Shown here piece by piece: positions 50,939-61,451 of a DNA stretch of 64,000 nucleotides. The stretch lies in the NCBI RefSeq assembly GCF_024171785.1, contig NZ_JAMTCK010000017.1, positions 62,001 to 126,000 of the forward strand, written 5' to 3'. The notes beneath the pieces are model-generated. The model did no database searches, was not told the DNA's origin, and worked only from the letters and a program-made list of their open reading frames with translations. Source of the DNA: Goodfellowiella coeruleoviolacea (GTDB lineage Bacteria; Actinomycetota; Actinomycetes; Mycobacteriales; Pseudonocardiaceae). Position numbers and translations under genes: made by a program. How positions within the stretch are numbered: position 1 is the first letter of the stretch; the number at the start of each line of letters is the position of its first letter.

Positions 50939-51679
50939 ATGCCTGGTGACCGACTCACCCTGTCGGACCGGCGGCAGATCGCCGCCGGCCTGCGGGACGG
51001 GTTGACCTACGCCGCCATCGGCCGCCGGATCGAGCGGCCGACCTCGACCGTCACCCGGGAGGTGATGCGCAACGGCGGGCCGCGCGGCTACGACGCCGAA
51101 CAGGCGCACCGGGCCAGCACCCGACCGGTGCGCAGGCGCGGGTCCACCTCGTCGACGTCGACTCCGGGCCGCCGTGCTCCCGGCAGGCACGATCCGCGGA
51201 TCATGGCCGAGGTGAACGCGCAGAGCACCGAACTGATGGTGCAGGCGGGGCTTCCGCACATGATGGCCCGGGTGCTGGCCGCGCTGTTCACCACCGACAG
51301 CGGCCGCCTCACCTCGGCCGAACTGGTGGGTCGTCTGCATGTCAGCCCCGCCTCGGTCTCCAAGGCGGTCGGCTACCTGGAGAGCCAGGAACTCATCCGG
51401 CGCGAACGCGATCCGCGCAGCCGCGCGGAGAGCTACGTCATCGACGACGACGTCCTGTTCCAGTCCATCATGGCCAGCGCGCGCAACCAGGCCCGGATCG
51501 CCGACGCCTGCCGGACCGCGGCGGAGCGGCTCGGCGCCACCACCCCCGCTGGCGCGCGGTTGACGAACCTGAGCCAGTTCCTCCTGCACGTCGTCGACGA
51601 CCTGGTCCGCTCGGCCCAGCACTGGCACCAGGTCTACTCCACCACTTCCGCGGCCGGTGATCGGCACACCGCCGGGTGA
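50939..51679 (+). CDS. MarR/GbsR-type regulator with IS30-like HTH
   Basis: A 246-residue protein from ATG 50939. Residues 1-45 (LTLSDRRQIAAGLRDGLTYAAIGRRIERPTSTVTREVMRN in sense) are an HTH_38 module, as at the start of IS30 transposases. A basic linker (60-85) leads to a MarR/GbsR-type winged helix (95-160: LTSAELVGRLHVSPASVSKAVGYLE, wing RRERDPRSRAESY) and a helical C-terminus. Two DNA-binding modules in one small protein are uncommon outside this group. It faces the DrrAB-like operon and likely controls it. Confidence 0.85.
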   Translation: MPGDRLTLSDRRQIAAGLRDGLTYAAIGRRIERPTSTVTREVMRNGGPRGYDAEQAHRASTRPVRRRGSTSSTSTPGRRAPGRHDPRIMAEVNAQSTELMVQAGLPHMMARVLAALFTTDSGRLTSAELVGRLHVSPASVSKAVGYLESQELIRRERDPRSRAESYVIDDDVLFQSIMASARNQARIADACRTAAERLGATTPAGARLTNLSQFLLHVVDDLVRSAQHWHQVYSTTSAAGDRHTAG

Positions 51680-51782
51680 GGTCGCGCACCGGGCGGCGCC
51701 AACACCGGTCAGGGCAGACTCCGGTCAGGGCGGACTCCGGACAGGGCGGACGCCGGACAGCACGGGGTGTCGCGGACCGGTG

Positions 51783-52247
51783 CTACGGCGCCTCCGGGCT
51801 GAGCCGGGCCATGATCCGGTCCAGCACGGCCAACTCCTCCGGGGCCAGCTCCAGCAGCGCCCTCGGCGGCCGGGCCAGGATGCGTTCGGCCTGCTCGGCG
51901 GCGTCCGTCCCGGCCGGGGTGAGGGTGACCACCTTGCAGCGCCGGTCGTCCGGGTGGACGCTGCGCGTCACGTAACCGCGCTGTTCCAGGTCGTCCACGA
52001 TCAGGGAGGTCTGCGGCTTGTCGGTGGCCAGCCGGGCGCTCAGTTCGCGCTGGGTCAGCGGGCCGGCCAGCAGCCGGCGCAGCGCCTTGGCGCGGAAGAA
52101 GCTGATGCCCAGCGTCTCGGTGACCTCCTTGCGGCGGTCCTCGCCGGTGAGCACCAGCGCGGACATCGCCGCCCACACCCGGGCCGCCCGCGCCGCCTGG
52201 TCGGCGTCGCCGGGCGGGTCGGGGGCGGGGTGCGGGGTCTCGGTCAT
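51783..52247 (-). CDS. MarR-family transcriptional regulator
   Basis: A 154-residue protein from ATG 52247. The winged helix is LTQRELSARLATDKPQTSLIVDDLEQRGYV at residues 65-94, with the wing RSVHPDDRRCKVVTLTPAG. Its start overlaps the stop of the MFS gene at 52244 by four bases, so it is co-transcribed with the pump it most likely regulates. Confidence 0.9.
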   Translation of the reverse strand: MTETPHPAPDPPGDADQAARAARVWAAMSALVLTGEDRRKEVTETLGISFFRAKALRRLLAGPLTQRELSARLATDKPQTSLIVDDLEQRGYVTRSVHPDDRRCKVVTLTPAGTDAAEQAERILARPPRALLELAPEELAVLDRIMARLSPEAP

Positions 52248-53722
52248 GCGGGTACCTCCGTCGCGGTGCCGGTGTGCACGAGCCGGTCGGCGGTGCGCTG
52301 TGCGGTGCGCCGGGCCCACCGGCCCGTGGTCAGCAGGCCGAGCAGCAGCACGGCCGCGCCGCACCCGGTGATGATCGCCCACCCGACGTGGCTGGCCGCG
52401 GGGAACCCGGTGGCCAGCGGCTCGGACCCGACCGAGGTGCCCAGCGCGCCGAGCACGGCCACGCCGAGGGTCTGGCCGATCTGCCGGCTGGTCGAGGCGA
52501 CCGCGGCGGCCACCCCGGCCTGCGCGCGGGGCATGCCGGACACGGCGGTGTTGGTGATCGGGGCGTTGAGCGCGCCGAAGCCGAGGCCGAACAGCACGTA
52601 GGCGATGATCAGCTGGTGCAGCGGGGTGGTCGCGGTCAGGCCGCCGAGCAGCAGCGCGCTCGACCCGATGCCCAGGCCCGCCACCAGCAACGGCACCCGG
52701 GGGCCGAGGGCGCCAACCACCCGGCCGGACAGCGGCGCGCACACCACGGTCAGCCCGGCCATCGGCAGCGTCAGCAGGCCGGCGTGCAGGGCCGAGTAGC
52801 CGCGCACGTTCTGCAGGTACAGGGTGTTGAGGAAGAGGAAGCCGCCGAGGGCGGCGAACCCGCACACCGCGATGACCGTGGCCCCGGCGAACGGCACGCT
52901 GCCGAAGAAGCGCGGGTTGATCAGCGGGTGGGCGCGGCGCAGTTCGTGCGGCACCAGCACGGCCAGCGCCAGCACGGCCAGCCCGAAGCAGACCAGCGTC
53001 TGCGCGGAACCCCAGCCGGCGGCCGGCGCCTCGATCAGCCCGTAGGTGAGGCTGACCAGCAGCACCACCACCAGTGTCTGGCCGACCAGGTCCACCGGGC
53101 GCGGGTGCGGGGCCCGCGACTCGGGCACGAACAGCGCGCACAGCACCAGCGCGGCCAGGCCCACCGGGATGTTGATCCAGAAGATGGACCGCCAGCCCAC
53201 CGAGGCGACCAGGGCGCCGCCGACCACCGGGCCCAGCGCCATGCTGATGCCCATCACCCCGCCCCACACGCCGATGGCGCGCGCCCGTTCCCTCGGGTCG
53301 GTGAAGGTGTTGGTGATGATCGACATCGCCACCGGGTTGAGCATGGACCCGCCGACCGCCTGCAACACGCGCGCGGCGACCAGCCAACCCAGGCTCGGCG
53401 CCAGCGAGCACAGCAGCGAGGCCAGGGTGAACAGGGCCAGGCCGGTCTGGAAGGTGCGCCGCCGGCCGATCCGGTCACCGGTCGAGCCGGCGAGCATGAG
53501 CAGGCCGGCCAGCACCACGGTGTAGCCGTCGGTGATCCACTGCAGGCCGGACACGGGGGTGTTCAGGTCGCGCTGCATGGCGGGCAGCGCGATGTTCACG
53601 ATGGTGTTGTCCAGGCCGACGATGAACAGGCTGGTGCAGCAGATCGCCAGGACGAGCAGCCGGCGCTGGCGGCTCAACCCCGGCGGCGCGACCGGCGCGA
53701 CCACGGGATTGGTTGTTGTCAT
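52244..53722 (-). CDS. MFS transporter (DHA2/EmrB family)
   Basis: A 492-residue, 14-helix transporter from ATG 53722. The motifs are FIVGLDNTIVNIALPAM (DHA2 motif D), MLAGSTGDRIGRRRTF (motif A) and GPVVGGALVASVGWRSIFWINIPVG (motif C). These are the marks of the EmrB/QacA group. It exports drugs or natural products by proton antiport. It forms an operon with the MarR gene behind it. Confidence 0.92.
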   Translation of the reverse strand: MTTTNPVVAPVAPPGLSRQRRLLVLAICCTSLFIVGLDNTIVNIALPAMQRDLNTPVSGLQWITDGYTVVLAGLLMLAGSTGDRIGRRRTFQTGLALFTLASLLCSLAPSLGWLVAARVLQAVGGSMLNPVAMSIITNTFTDPRERARAIGVWGGVMGISMALGPVVGGALVASVGWRSIFWINIPVGLAALVLCALFVPESRAPHPRPVDLVGQTLVVVLLVSLTYGLIEAPAAGWGSAQTLVCFGLAVLALAVLVPHELRRAHPLINPRFFGSVPFAGATVIAVCGFAALGGFLFLNTLYLQNVRGYSALHAGLLTLPMAGLTVVCAPLSGRVVGALGPRVPLLVAGLGIGSSALLLGGLTATTPLHQLIIAYVLFGLGFGALNAPITNTAVSGMPRAQAGVAAAVASTSRQIGQTLGVAVLGALGTSVGSEPLATGFPAASHVGWAIITGCGAAVLLLGLLTTGRWARRTAQRTADRLVHTGTATEVPA

Positions 53723-53791
53723 ATAACCATTATATTCGCATAACTAACCATCCGGAAGCGCTGCCGCCCTGGCAGTCTCCGGACACGACGA

Positions 53792-53836
53792 GGGCCCCGG
53801 GGGACGCCGTGCCAGAAACGGCGAGTCCCGGGGCCC
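53792..53836 (-). terminator. Citrate synthase terminator
   Basis: The stem GGGCCCCGGG / CCCGGGGCCC with an inner CGCCGT / ACGGCG stem lies 45 bases beyond the citrate synthase stop, on its strand. Confidence 0.75.
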
Positions 53837-53880
53837 AGGCAGTGTTGGTGCGCGCGCGGGGGACCGGTGCGCGGGGTGGG

Positions 53881-55212
<1,332 letters not shown>

Positions 55213-56108
55213 TTAAGTCCCTCTCACGCTCGGACGGGGCAGAACTGCTGGCGTGACTGTGCATCCAGCAAGTCTCGCCCGACGGCTCGACCTGGTGTTC
55301 AGGTCTCGCGCATCCGGCACACGGCTCTGGGTGACCGCACCGCAGCACCGCCCCGTTGGGGTCCTGTCAGTTCTGCACGCTAGTCGGCGGTGTGGCTACG
55401 ACGCACCATCGGTGTTAACCGATTCTGCGAGGTGGGACAGGCATCACACCCGCGTCCGCCCGACCCTCGGCGGCCCCCACAGCCAGGCGGCTAGCGCCGA
55501 CACCCCGCGCGACAGACCGCGGAAACCGCCGGTCACGCCCGGTTCGGTGGTCCGCGCCCGGTGCACCGACCAGTCGGCCGGCCGCCAGGGCATCGGGTAC
55601 ACGCTAGTCGTTTCCGGCACACTTTCCAGAGCAGTGTGATGAGAGCTGGATCATCCCGGTTGTGGTTTTCATCACGGCGCCACATTGGATCATCTTGTTG
55701 CCGGCCCAGGCCGACCGGAGTACGCGGAAAAGGTCGGCCAAAACACCGGTGTGGCATGTCACAGATCACCACCCGGCAGCGGGCGCGTCACATTTTGACG
55801 AAGCTCCGCCGCCGTTACTCGGCTGTTCTCCGCCGGGCCGCGCCCGGCGATCCGAACTGTTGTCGTCGCCGTCACTCAGTGTTGTCGGCGGGATTGTCGG
55901 CACGGTTGCCGTTCAGCCGGTTCCGCTCCTGTCGACCACCGCCGACACGAATTCGTCTCCCTCGCTGGAATCGTGCAACGCCTGGTGCTGGCGCGAGCGC
56001 GCGCTGGTTCTGCCCGGTTTCCGCGGGCGCCGCAATTGTGCGACCGTGGCGCACCGGGCGAGCGAATCACCTGGTGCCGCCCGGACATCAATTCTACGTC
56101 GGCCCCGA
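55213..56108. other. Long gap without a gene
   Basis: Nearly 900 bases between citrate synthase and the PfkB kinase gene; both neighbours read leftward, so the right part is downstream of the kinase. ORFs on both strands look like chance. The citrate synthase promoter must lie at the left end. I see no RNA gene, repeat or riboswitch in it. Confidence 0.5.
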
Positions 56109-57095
56109 CTACTCGGCCAGTTCACCGGCGTAGGGCGGCTCGGCGCCGGCCCGCGAGCAGGTGATCGCCGCGGCGGCACCGGCGAAGGCCAGCGCGGACC
56201 GCCACTCCCCCGCGTCCAGCGCGGCCACCGCCGGTGCGCCACCGGCCAGCACGCCGTGCCGGTGCAGCCACGCCAGCAGCGCGCCCTGCACGGTGTCGCC
56301 GGCGCCGATGGTGTCCACCACGGTCACCGGCACCGCCGGCACCTCGACCAGCTCGCCGGCGCCGGTGAGCACGCTCAGCCCGTCGCCGCCCCTGGTCAGC
56401 ACCACGGCCGAGGGCCCGGCCTGCTGCCACTTCGTCAGCACCGCGCGGGCGGTGTCCGGATCGGACAGATCGGCCTCGGCCAGCCAGCTGGCGTCCTCCA
56501 CCGACACCTTGAGCAGCCCGACGTGCGGCAGCCAGCTGGCGAACCGCCGCCGGTAGGCGTCCGCGTCCGGGATCAGGCTGGTGCGGATGTTGGGGTCCAG
56601 CGCGGTGAGCGTGCCGCGCTCGTGCTCCCGGCGCATGATCCGCTCGTACTCGCTGGCGCCCGGCTCCAGCACCAGCGACAGGGTGCCGAACGAGACCGCG
56701 CTGACCCGCTCCGGCAGCGGCCCGGGGTCGGTGACCAGCCGGTCGGCCGTGCCCTGCACGTAGAACGAGTACCGGGCCGAGCCGTCCTCGGTCAGCCCGA
56801 CCACGGCGAGGGTGGTCGGCTCGGCGCCGCGCTGCACCAGGCCGGTGTCCACCGAGGACTGTTCCAGCCGTTCCACCAGGGCCGCGCCGAACGGGTCGGT
56901 GGACACCCGGGACAGGAAGCCGACCGGGACCGCCAGCCGGCCCAGCGCGATCGCCACGTTGAACGGGCCGCCGCCGAGCCGGGGGTGCAGCGGGGCCAGC
57001 GCCGGGTTGCCACCCCCCGGCGCCGCGGCGGTGGCCGCGTTCGGGGTGCGCTCCGGCACCATGTCCACCAGGGCCTCGCCAGCGACGACGATCAC
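56109..57095 (-). CDS. PfkB-family carbohydrate kinase (fructokinase-like)
   Basis: A 328-residue ribokinase-fold protein from ATG 57095. The N-terminal GEALVDMVPE, the sugar-binding segment GGGPFNVAIALGRLAVPVGFLSRVS near residue 40, and the C-terminal PfkB signature DTIGAGDTVQGALLAWL with the catalytic Asp near 262 are all present. The fructokinase type is likely. It overlaps the TetR gene stop by four bases in an operon, so its expression probably answers the same inducer. Confidence 0.9.
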   Translation of the reverse strand: MIVVAGEALVDMVPERTPNAATAAAPGGGNPALAPLHPRLGGGPFNVAIALGRLAVPVGFLSRVSTDPFGAALVERLEQSSVDTGLVQRGAEPTTLAVVGLTEDGSARYSFYVQGTADRLVTDPGPLPERVSAVSFGTLSLVLEPGASEYERIMRREHERGTLTALDPNIRTSLIPDADAYRRRFASWLPHVGLLKVSVEDASWLAEADLSDPDTARAVLTKWQQAGPSAVVLTRGGDGLSVLTGAGELVEVPAVPVTVVDTIGAGDTVQGALLAWLHRHGVLAGGAPAVAALDAGEWRSALAFAGAAAAITCSRAGAEPPYAGELAE

Positions 57096-57823
57096 GTGTG
57101 CTCCCTCTCGCCGGTGTCGTTGTGGTCAGCGGTCTCGCGATCCGGGGTCTGCTGCTCGACCGCGCCGGTAGATGGTGCCGGTCGGCTGGCCAGCCCGCCA
57201 AGCAGCAGTTCGCCCAGCGCGTTGAACGCCTCGGCGCCGCTGACCCCGGCCCGGTCGGTGAGCACGCCGGTCTGGATGCCCTCGATGAGCATGCCGGCCA
57301 TCTCGGCCACCAGGGTGGCGTGCACCTCGCGGAACACCCCGTCCCGCACGCCCTGCAGGATGAACGAGCGGATGCGGGCCGCCGCGGCCCTGGCGTTGCG
57401 CTCGTAGGTGGCCATGGCCGGCGGGAAGTCGGCCACGTCCGCGATGAACGTGGTGGAGGCGCGGCGCAGCTCGTCGGCCGCGCCCGCCAGGTAGCCGCCG
57501 ATCCGGTCGGCCACCGCCGCCACGGACGCGATGCGCTGCTCGATCCGCTCGGTGGCGCCCTTGAAGTAGTGCGCGACCACCCGCACGGCGAGCTGCTCCT
57601 TGCTGGGCGCGAGCGCGTACAGGGTGGATTTCGAGCAGTGCAGCCGGGCGGCCAGCTCGTCGAGGGTGAAGTGGGCGAAGCCCTCGGCCAGGAACAGCGC
57701 CTCCAGCCGGTTGAGCAGGTCGACCTGGCGGGCGGTCGGGGCTCGGCCGGAACCGGGACCGCGCCGCCCTCTGCTGGTGCGACGCGCGCCGTCCGGCGAG
57801 GTCATCGGGTTGGCGGTGGTCAT
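57092..57823 (-). CDS. TetR-family transcriptional regulator
   Basis: A 243-residue TetR protein from ATG 57823. The HTH at residues 40-80 reads LNRLEALFLAEGFAHFTLDELAARLHCSKSTLYALAPSKEQL. The C-terminal domain is the type found with acyl-CoA dehydrogenase operons. It is divergent from the acyl-CoA dehydrogenase gene at 57935; the palindrome ACAGTACTGT at 57882-57891 lies between them and may be its operator. Confidence 0.9.
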   Translation of the reverse strand: MTTANPMTSPDGARRTSRGRRGPGSGRAPTARQVDLLNRLEALFLAEGFAHFTLDELAARLHCSKSTLYALAPSKEQLAVRVVAHYFKGATERIEQRIASVAAVADRIGGYLAGAADELRRASTTFIADVADFPPAMATYERNARAAAARIRSFILQGVRDGVFREVHATLVAEMAGMLIEGIQTGVLTDRAGVSGAEAFNALGELLLGGLASRPAPSTGAVEQQTPDRETADHNDTGEREHT

Positions 57824-57934
57824 CGGGATGACCCTGCCACACCGGAAATCCTCCGGTTCCGGTGACACGGCGACCCCTGAAACAGTACTGTCAGGAGTCC
57901 GCCAGTACACATTTGCGTACCCAGGAGGGTAGCG

Positions 57935-59080
57935 ATGGTTGCCGAGCGAACCCTGCCCACGTCCGAGGCCGAAGACCTCATCGCCCTGGTCCGGGAGATC
58001 GCCCGAGACGAGTTGGCCCCGAAGGCGGCCGAGCACGAGGAGCGGGAGGTCTTCCCCAGGGACGCCTTCCGGCTGCTGGGCCGGACCGGCCTGCTCGGCC
58101 TGCCCTACCCGGAGCGGTTCGGCGGCGGCGAGCAGCCCTACGAGGTCTACCTGCAGGCGCTGGAGGAGGTGGCCAGCGCGTGGATGTCGGTGGGCGTGGG
58201 CGTGTCCGTGCACGTGATGTCCTGCTACGCGCTGGCCAACCACGGCACCGACGAGCAGCGGGACCGCTGGCTGCCGGACATGCTGGCCGGCGACCTGCTC
58301 GGCGCGTACGCGCTGTCCGAGGTCCAGGCCGGCTCGGACGCGGCCGCGCTGGCCACCCGGGCGGTGCGCGACGGTGCCGACTACGTGCTCACCGGCACCA
58401 AGGCGTGGATCAGCCACGCCGGCCACGCCGACTTCTACACGCTGATGGCCCGCACCTCCGACGCGGGCGCGCGCGGCATCAGCTGCTTCCTGGTGCCCGG
58501 TGACACACCCGGGCTGACCGCGGGCGCGCCCGAGCGCAAGATGGGCCTGACCGGCTCGACCACCGCCCAGTTGCACCTCACCGACGCGCGGGTGTCGGCG
58601 CAGCGGCGGATCGGCGCCGAGGGGCAGGGCCTGGCCCTGGCACTGTCCTCGTTGGACTCCGGTCGGCTGGGCATCGCCGCGTGCGCCGTGGGCCTGGCCC
58701 AGGCCGCGCTGGACGAGGCCGTGGCCTACGCCAAGCAGCGCACCCAGTTCGGCAGGCCGATCATCGACTTCCAGGGTCTGGAGTTCCTCCTCGCCGACAT
58801 GGCCGCCGCCGTCGACTCGGCCCGCGCCACCTACCTGGACGCCGCCCGCCGCCGCGACCGCGGCCTCCCCTTCCGCCGCCAGGCCGCCACCGCCAAACTC
58901 ATCGCCACCGACGCCGCCATGAAGGTGACCACCGACGCCGTCCAGGTCCTCGGCGGCGCCGGCTACACCCGCGACTTCCCGGTCGAGCGCTACCTGCGCG
59001 AAGCCAAGGTGACGCAGATCTTCGAGGGCACCAACCAGATCCAGCGCCTGGTCATCGCCCGCGAACTGCGCCGCGCCTGA
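57935..59080 (+). CDS. Acyl-CoA dehydrogenase
   Basis: A 381-residue flavoenzyme from ATG 57935 with GGAGG upstream. The family signatures are [20 protein letters not shown] near residue 126, [22 protein letters not shown] near 157, [19 protein letters not shown] near 202, and near the end [34 protein letters not shown]. The catalytic Glu is in IFEGT. It catalyses alpha,beta-dehydrogenation of acyl-CoA in fatty acid or amino acid breakdown. The TetR gene is divergent from it. Confidence 0.95.
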   Translation: MVAERTLPTSEAEDLIALVREIARDELAPKAAEHEEREVFPRDAFRLLGRTGLLGLPYPERFGGGEQPYEVYLQALEEVASAWMSVGVGVSVHVMSCYALANHGTDEQRDRWLPDMLAGDLLGAYALSEVQAGSDAAALATRAVRDGADYVLTGTKAWISHAGHADFYTLMARTSDAGARGISCFLVPGDTPGLTAGAPERKMGLTGSTTAQLHLTDARVSAQRRIGAEGQGLALALSSLDSGRLGIAACAVGLAQAALDEAVAYAKQRTQFGRPIIDFQGLEFLLADMAAAVDSARATYLDAARRRDRGLPFRRQAATAKLIATDAAMKVTTDAVQVLGGAGYTRDFPVERYLREAKVTQIFEGTNQIQRLVIARELRRA

Positions 59081-59237
59081 CCCGCTGCCCGACCGAATGG
59101 CGAGGCGCCGTGCCGGGGTCGCCCGGCCCCTCGCCATCTGGCGGGTGTTGCCGGTCGCCTGGCGGGTGTCCCCGGCCGGGCCGCGATTCCACGATGGAGC
59201 CCGTCCACCGCTCCCCGCGCACAGACAGGGCACCACG

Positions 59238-60206
59238 ATGACGTTGACCCCGCCCCCGTTCGACCCGGAACTCGCCGCGGTGCTGGCCGCGTCCGGCCAC
59301 ACCAGCATTGCCACCGGGATCACCCCCGAGACCATCGCCGCCCAGCGGGAACTCCTGCTCGACGGGGTGGCCAGCGTGGCCGAACTCAGCCGGGACGGCG
59401 TGTTCACCATCGCGGAGCACACCGCGCCCGGCCCGGCGGGCGCCCCGGACATCTCCCTGCTCGTCGCCCGGCCGCGCACCGCGGTCGGCCCGCGCCCGGT
59501 CCTCTACCACACCCACGGCGGCGGGCTGATCATGGGCAACAACCGGTTCGGCCTGGAACCCGTGCTGGACCTGGCCGAACAGCTGAACCTGGTGGTCGTC
59601 TCGGTCGCCTACCGGCTCGCGCCCGAGCACCCCTTCCCCGCCGGGCTGGAGGACGCCTACGCCGGTCTGCTGTGGACCGCGCGCAAGGCCGCCAGCATCT
59701 CCGCCGACCCGGAGCGGATCGTCCTGGTCGGCGGCAGCGCCGGCGGCAACCTCGCCGCCGCGCTGGCCCTGCTGGCCCGCGACCGCCGGGAGGTCGAGGT
59801 CATCGGGCAGCTGTTGATGTACCCGATGCTCGACGACCGCAACGACAGCATCTCCGCGCGGCAGATGACCGGCCTGGGCGTGTGGGACAGCGTCTCCAAC
59901 CGCACGGCGTGGGACGCGGTGCTGGGCACGGCCCGGGACGGCGAGGTGTCCCCGTACGCGGTGCCCGCGCGGGCAGCGGACCTGACCGGTCTGCCGCCGG
60001 CCTTCCTGGACGCGGGCTCGGCCGAGACCTTCCGCGACGAGGTCGTCGGCTACGCCCAGCGCCTGTGGGCGGCGGGCGGCAACGCCGAGCTGCACGTGTG
60101 GCCGGGCGCCTACCACGGCTTCGACACTTTCGCGCCCCAGGCGGCGATCTCGCAGCATGCCATGATGGCGCGCGGGCAGTGGTTGGCCCGACTGCTCGGC
60201 GAGTAG
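59238..60206 (+). CDS. Alpha/beta hydrolase (HSL-type esterase)
   Basis: A 322-residue esterase of the hormone-sensitive-lipase family from ATG 59238. The oxyanion motif is YHTHGGGLIMGN near residue 92 (HGGG), RLAPEHPFPAGLEDAY follows near 127, and the nucleophile elbow is GGSAGGN with Ser near 166. The acid is in LDAGSAETFRDE near 255 and the His in GAYHGFDTF near 289. The 36-base gap to the PucR-like gene makes a shared operon likely. Confidence 0.92.
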   Translation: MTLTPPPFDPELAAVLAASGHTSIATGITPETIAAQRELLLDGVASVAELSRDGVFTIAEHTAPGPAGAPDISLLVARPRTAVGPRPVLYHTHGGGLIMGNNRFGLEPVLDLAEQLNLVVVSVAYRLAPEHPFPAGLEDAYAGLLWTARKAASISADPERIVLVGGSAGGNLAAALALLARDRREVEVIGQLLMYPMLDDRNDSISARQMTGLGVWDSVSNRTAWDAVLGTARDGEVSPYAVPARAADLTGLPPAFLDAGSAETFRDEVVGYAQRLWAAGGNAELHVWPGAYHGFDTFAPQAAISQHAMMARGQWLARLLGE

Positions 60207-60242
60207 GCGGCGGTCGGCGGGAACAGGCCGTGGAGGTCGTTC

Positions 60243-61244
60243 ATGCAGAGCCTGGCCGCGCGCATCGCGGCACTGGACCCCTCGGCGGAAGCCGCGATGC
60301 AGGTGATCGCCTACTTCGACGAGCTGACCCAGCGGCACGCGGGCCTGGAACCGGTGGTGCGCGGCGCCGCGACCCTGACCGGCGTGGCCGCGCGGCTGGT
60401 CGATCCGGTGCGCCGGGTGCGGATGCGGGTCACCGCGGACGGCCGCCGGCAGGACAGCGACGCCCCTCCCGAACCGACCTGGCTGTCGGCCCCGGTGTTC
60501 GCCGACCAGCCCGCCACGATCTGGCTGGAGACCCAGCCGCGCGGGTCCCTCATCGACGACCTGGTGCTGCAACGGGCCGCGCTCACCGCGGGCGTCGTGC
60601 TCACGCTGGTGCGCGGCCAGCAGCCGACGACCCGCGTCGGCATCGAGTGCGCGCTGACCGAGACCGTGCTGGACCCGCACGCCACCGTGGACAACCGGCT
60701 GACCGCCGCGCGCCAGCTCGGCCTGGCACCCGACGCGTCCGCCCGGGTGTTCGCGCTGCCGCGCGGTGGCGCCACCATCGCCCCACCCGACCGCGCCGTC
60801 CCGGCGGAGGGGCGGGTGGGCGTGGGCCCGGCCACGCCGGTGCTGCGGCTGCCGGAATCCGCGGCCCGCGCGCGCACCGCCCTGCGGTTCACCGCCGAGG
60901 GCACCGAGCACGACCCCGGGCCGCGCGTCGTGCACGCCGAGGAGTTGGGCGGGCTGGAACTGCTCGCCCAGGCCCTCGGGCCGGACACGCCGCGCCCACC
61001 GGACCTGGACACCCTGTTGCGCGCCTCGGCCGAGGCGCCGTGGATGCTGGCCACCCTCACGGTGTTCGCCGAGGCGGCCAGCCTGCGCGGCGCGGCCAGC
61101 CGGCTGTTCATCCACCACTCGACCCTGCAACAGCGCATCGAGCACGCCGAACGCGTGCTCGGCTGGCCACTGCGCGAGCCGGCCGGCCAGCTGCGCCTGG
61201 CCCTGGCCCTGGCCATGCGCCTGCTGGCCCGGCCGGAGGTGTGA
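60243..61244 (+). CDS. PucR-like HTH regulator
   Basis: A 333-residue protein from ATG 60243. The C-terminal HTH_30 module (residues 270-325: TLTVFAEAASLRGAASRLFIHHSTLQQRIEHAERVLGW in sense) is the PucR type. The first 200 residues form a sensor region with no recognised domain. It follows the esterase gene with a short gap and may control it. Confidence 0.75.
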   Translation: MQSLAARIAALDPSAEAAMQVIAYFDELTQRHAGLEPVVRGAATLTGVAARLVDPVRRVRMRVTADGRRQDSDAPPEPTWLSAPVFADQPATIWLETQPRGSLIDDLVLQRAALTAGVVLTLVRGQQPTTRVGIECALTETVLDPHATVDNRLTAARQLGLAPDASARVFALPRGGATIAPPDRAVPAEGRVGVGPATPVLRLPESAARARTALRFTAEGTEHDPGPRVVHAEELGGLELLAQALGPDTPRPPDLDTLLRASAEAPWMLATLTVFAEAASLRGAASRLFIHHSTLQQRIEHAERVLGWPLREPAGQLRLALALAMRLLARPEV

Positions 61245-61386
61245 CCACCGGCCCCGGCCGCGCGGCTGGCGGGGCAGCCGCGCGGTGGCGTTCCCTGGGC
61301 ACCGTTCACCCACATGGCCCTGCGTGAACGTGCAACTCGCAGGGTTTGCACAGTCAACTCGCGCGTTTGTGGGGGTAAACCGGGGT

Positions 61387-61418
61387 GGCGGGAGAGCGTG
61401 GGCACGGCGTCTCCCGCC
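61387..61418. terminator. Terminator between convergent genes
   Basis: The stem GGCGGGAGA / TCTCCCGCC with a 14-base loop lies between the PucR-like gene (plus) and the amidohydrolase gene (minus). Just left, at 61331-61367, the words TGCAACTCGC and GTCAACTCGC form a short direct repeat. Confidence 0.7.
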
Positions 61419-61451
61419 AACCCGGCGGACCAGCCGAAAACCCCTGCGGGA

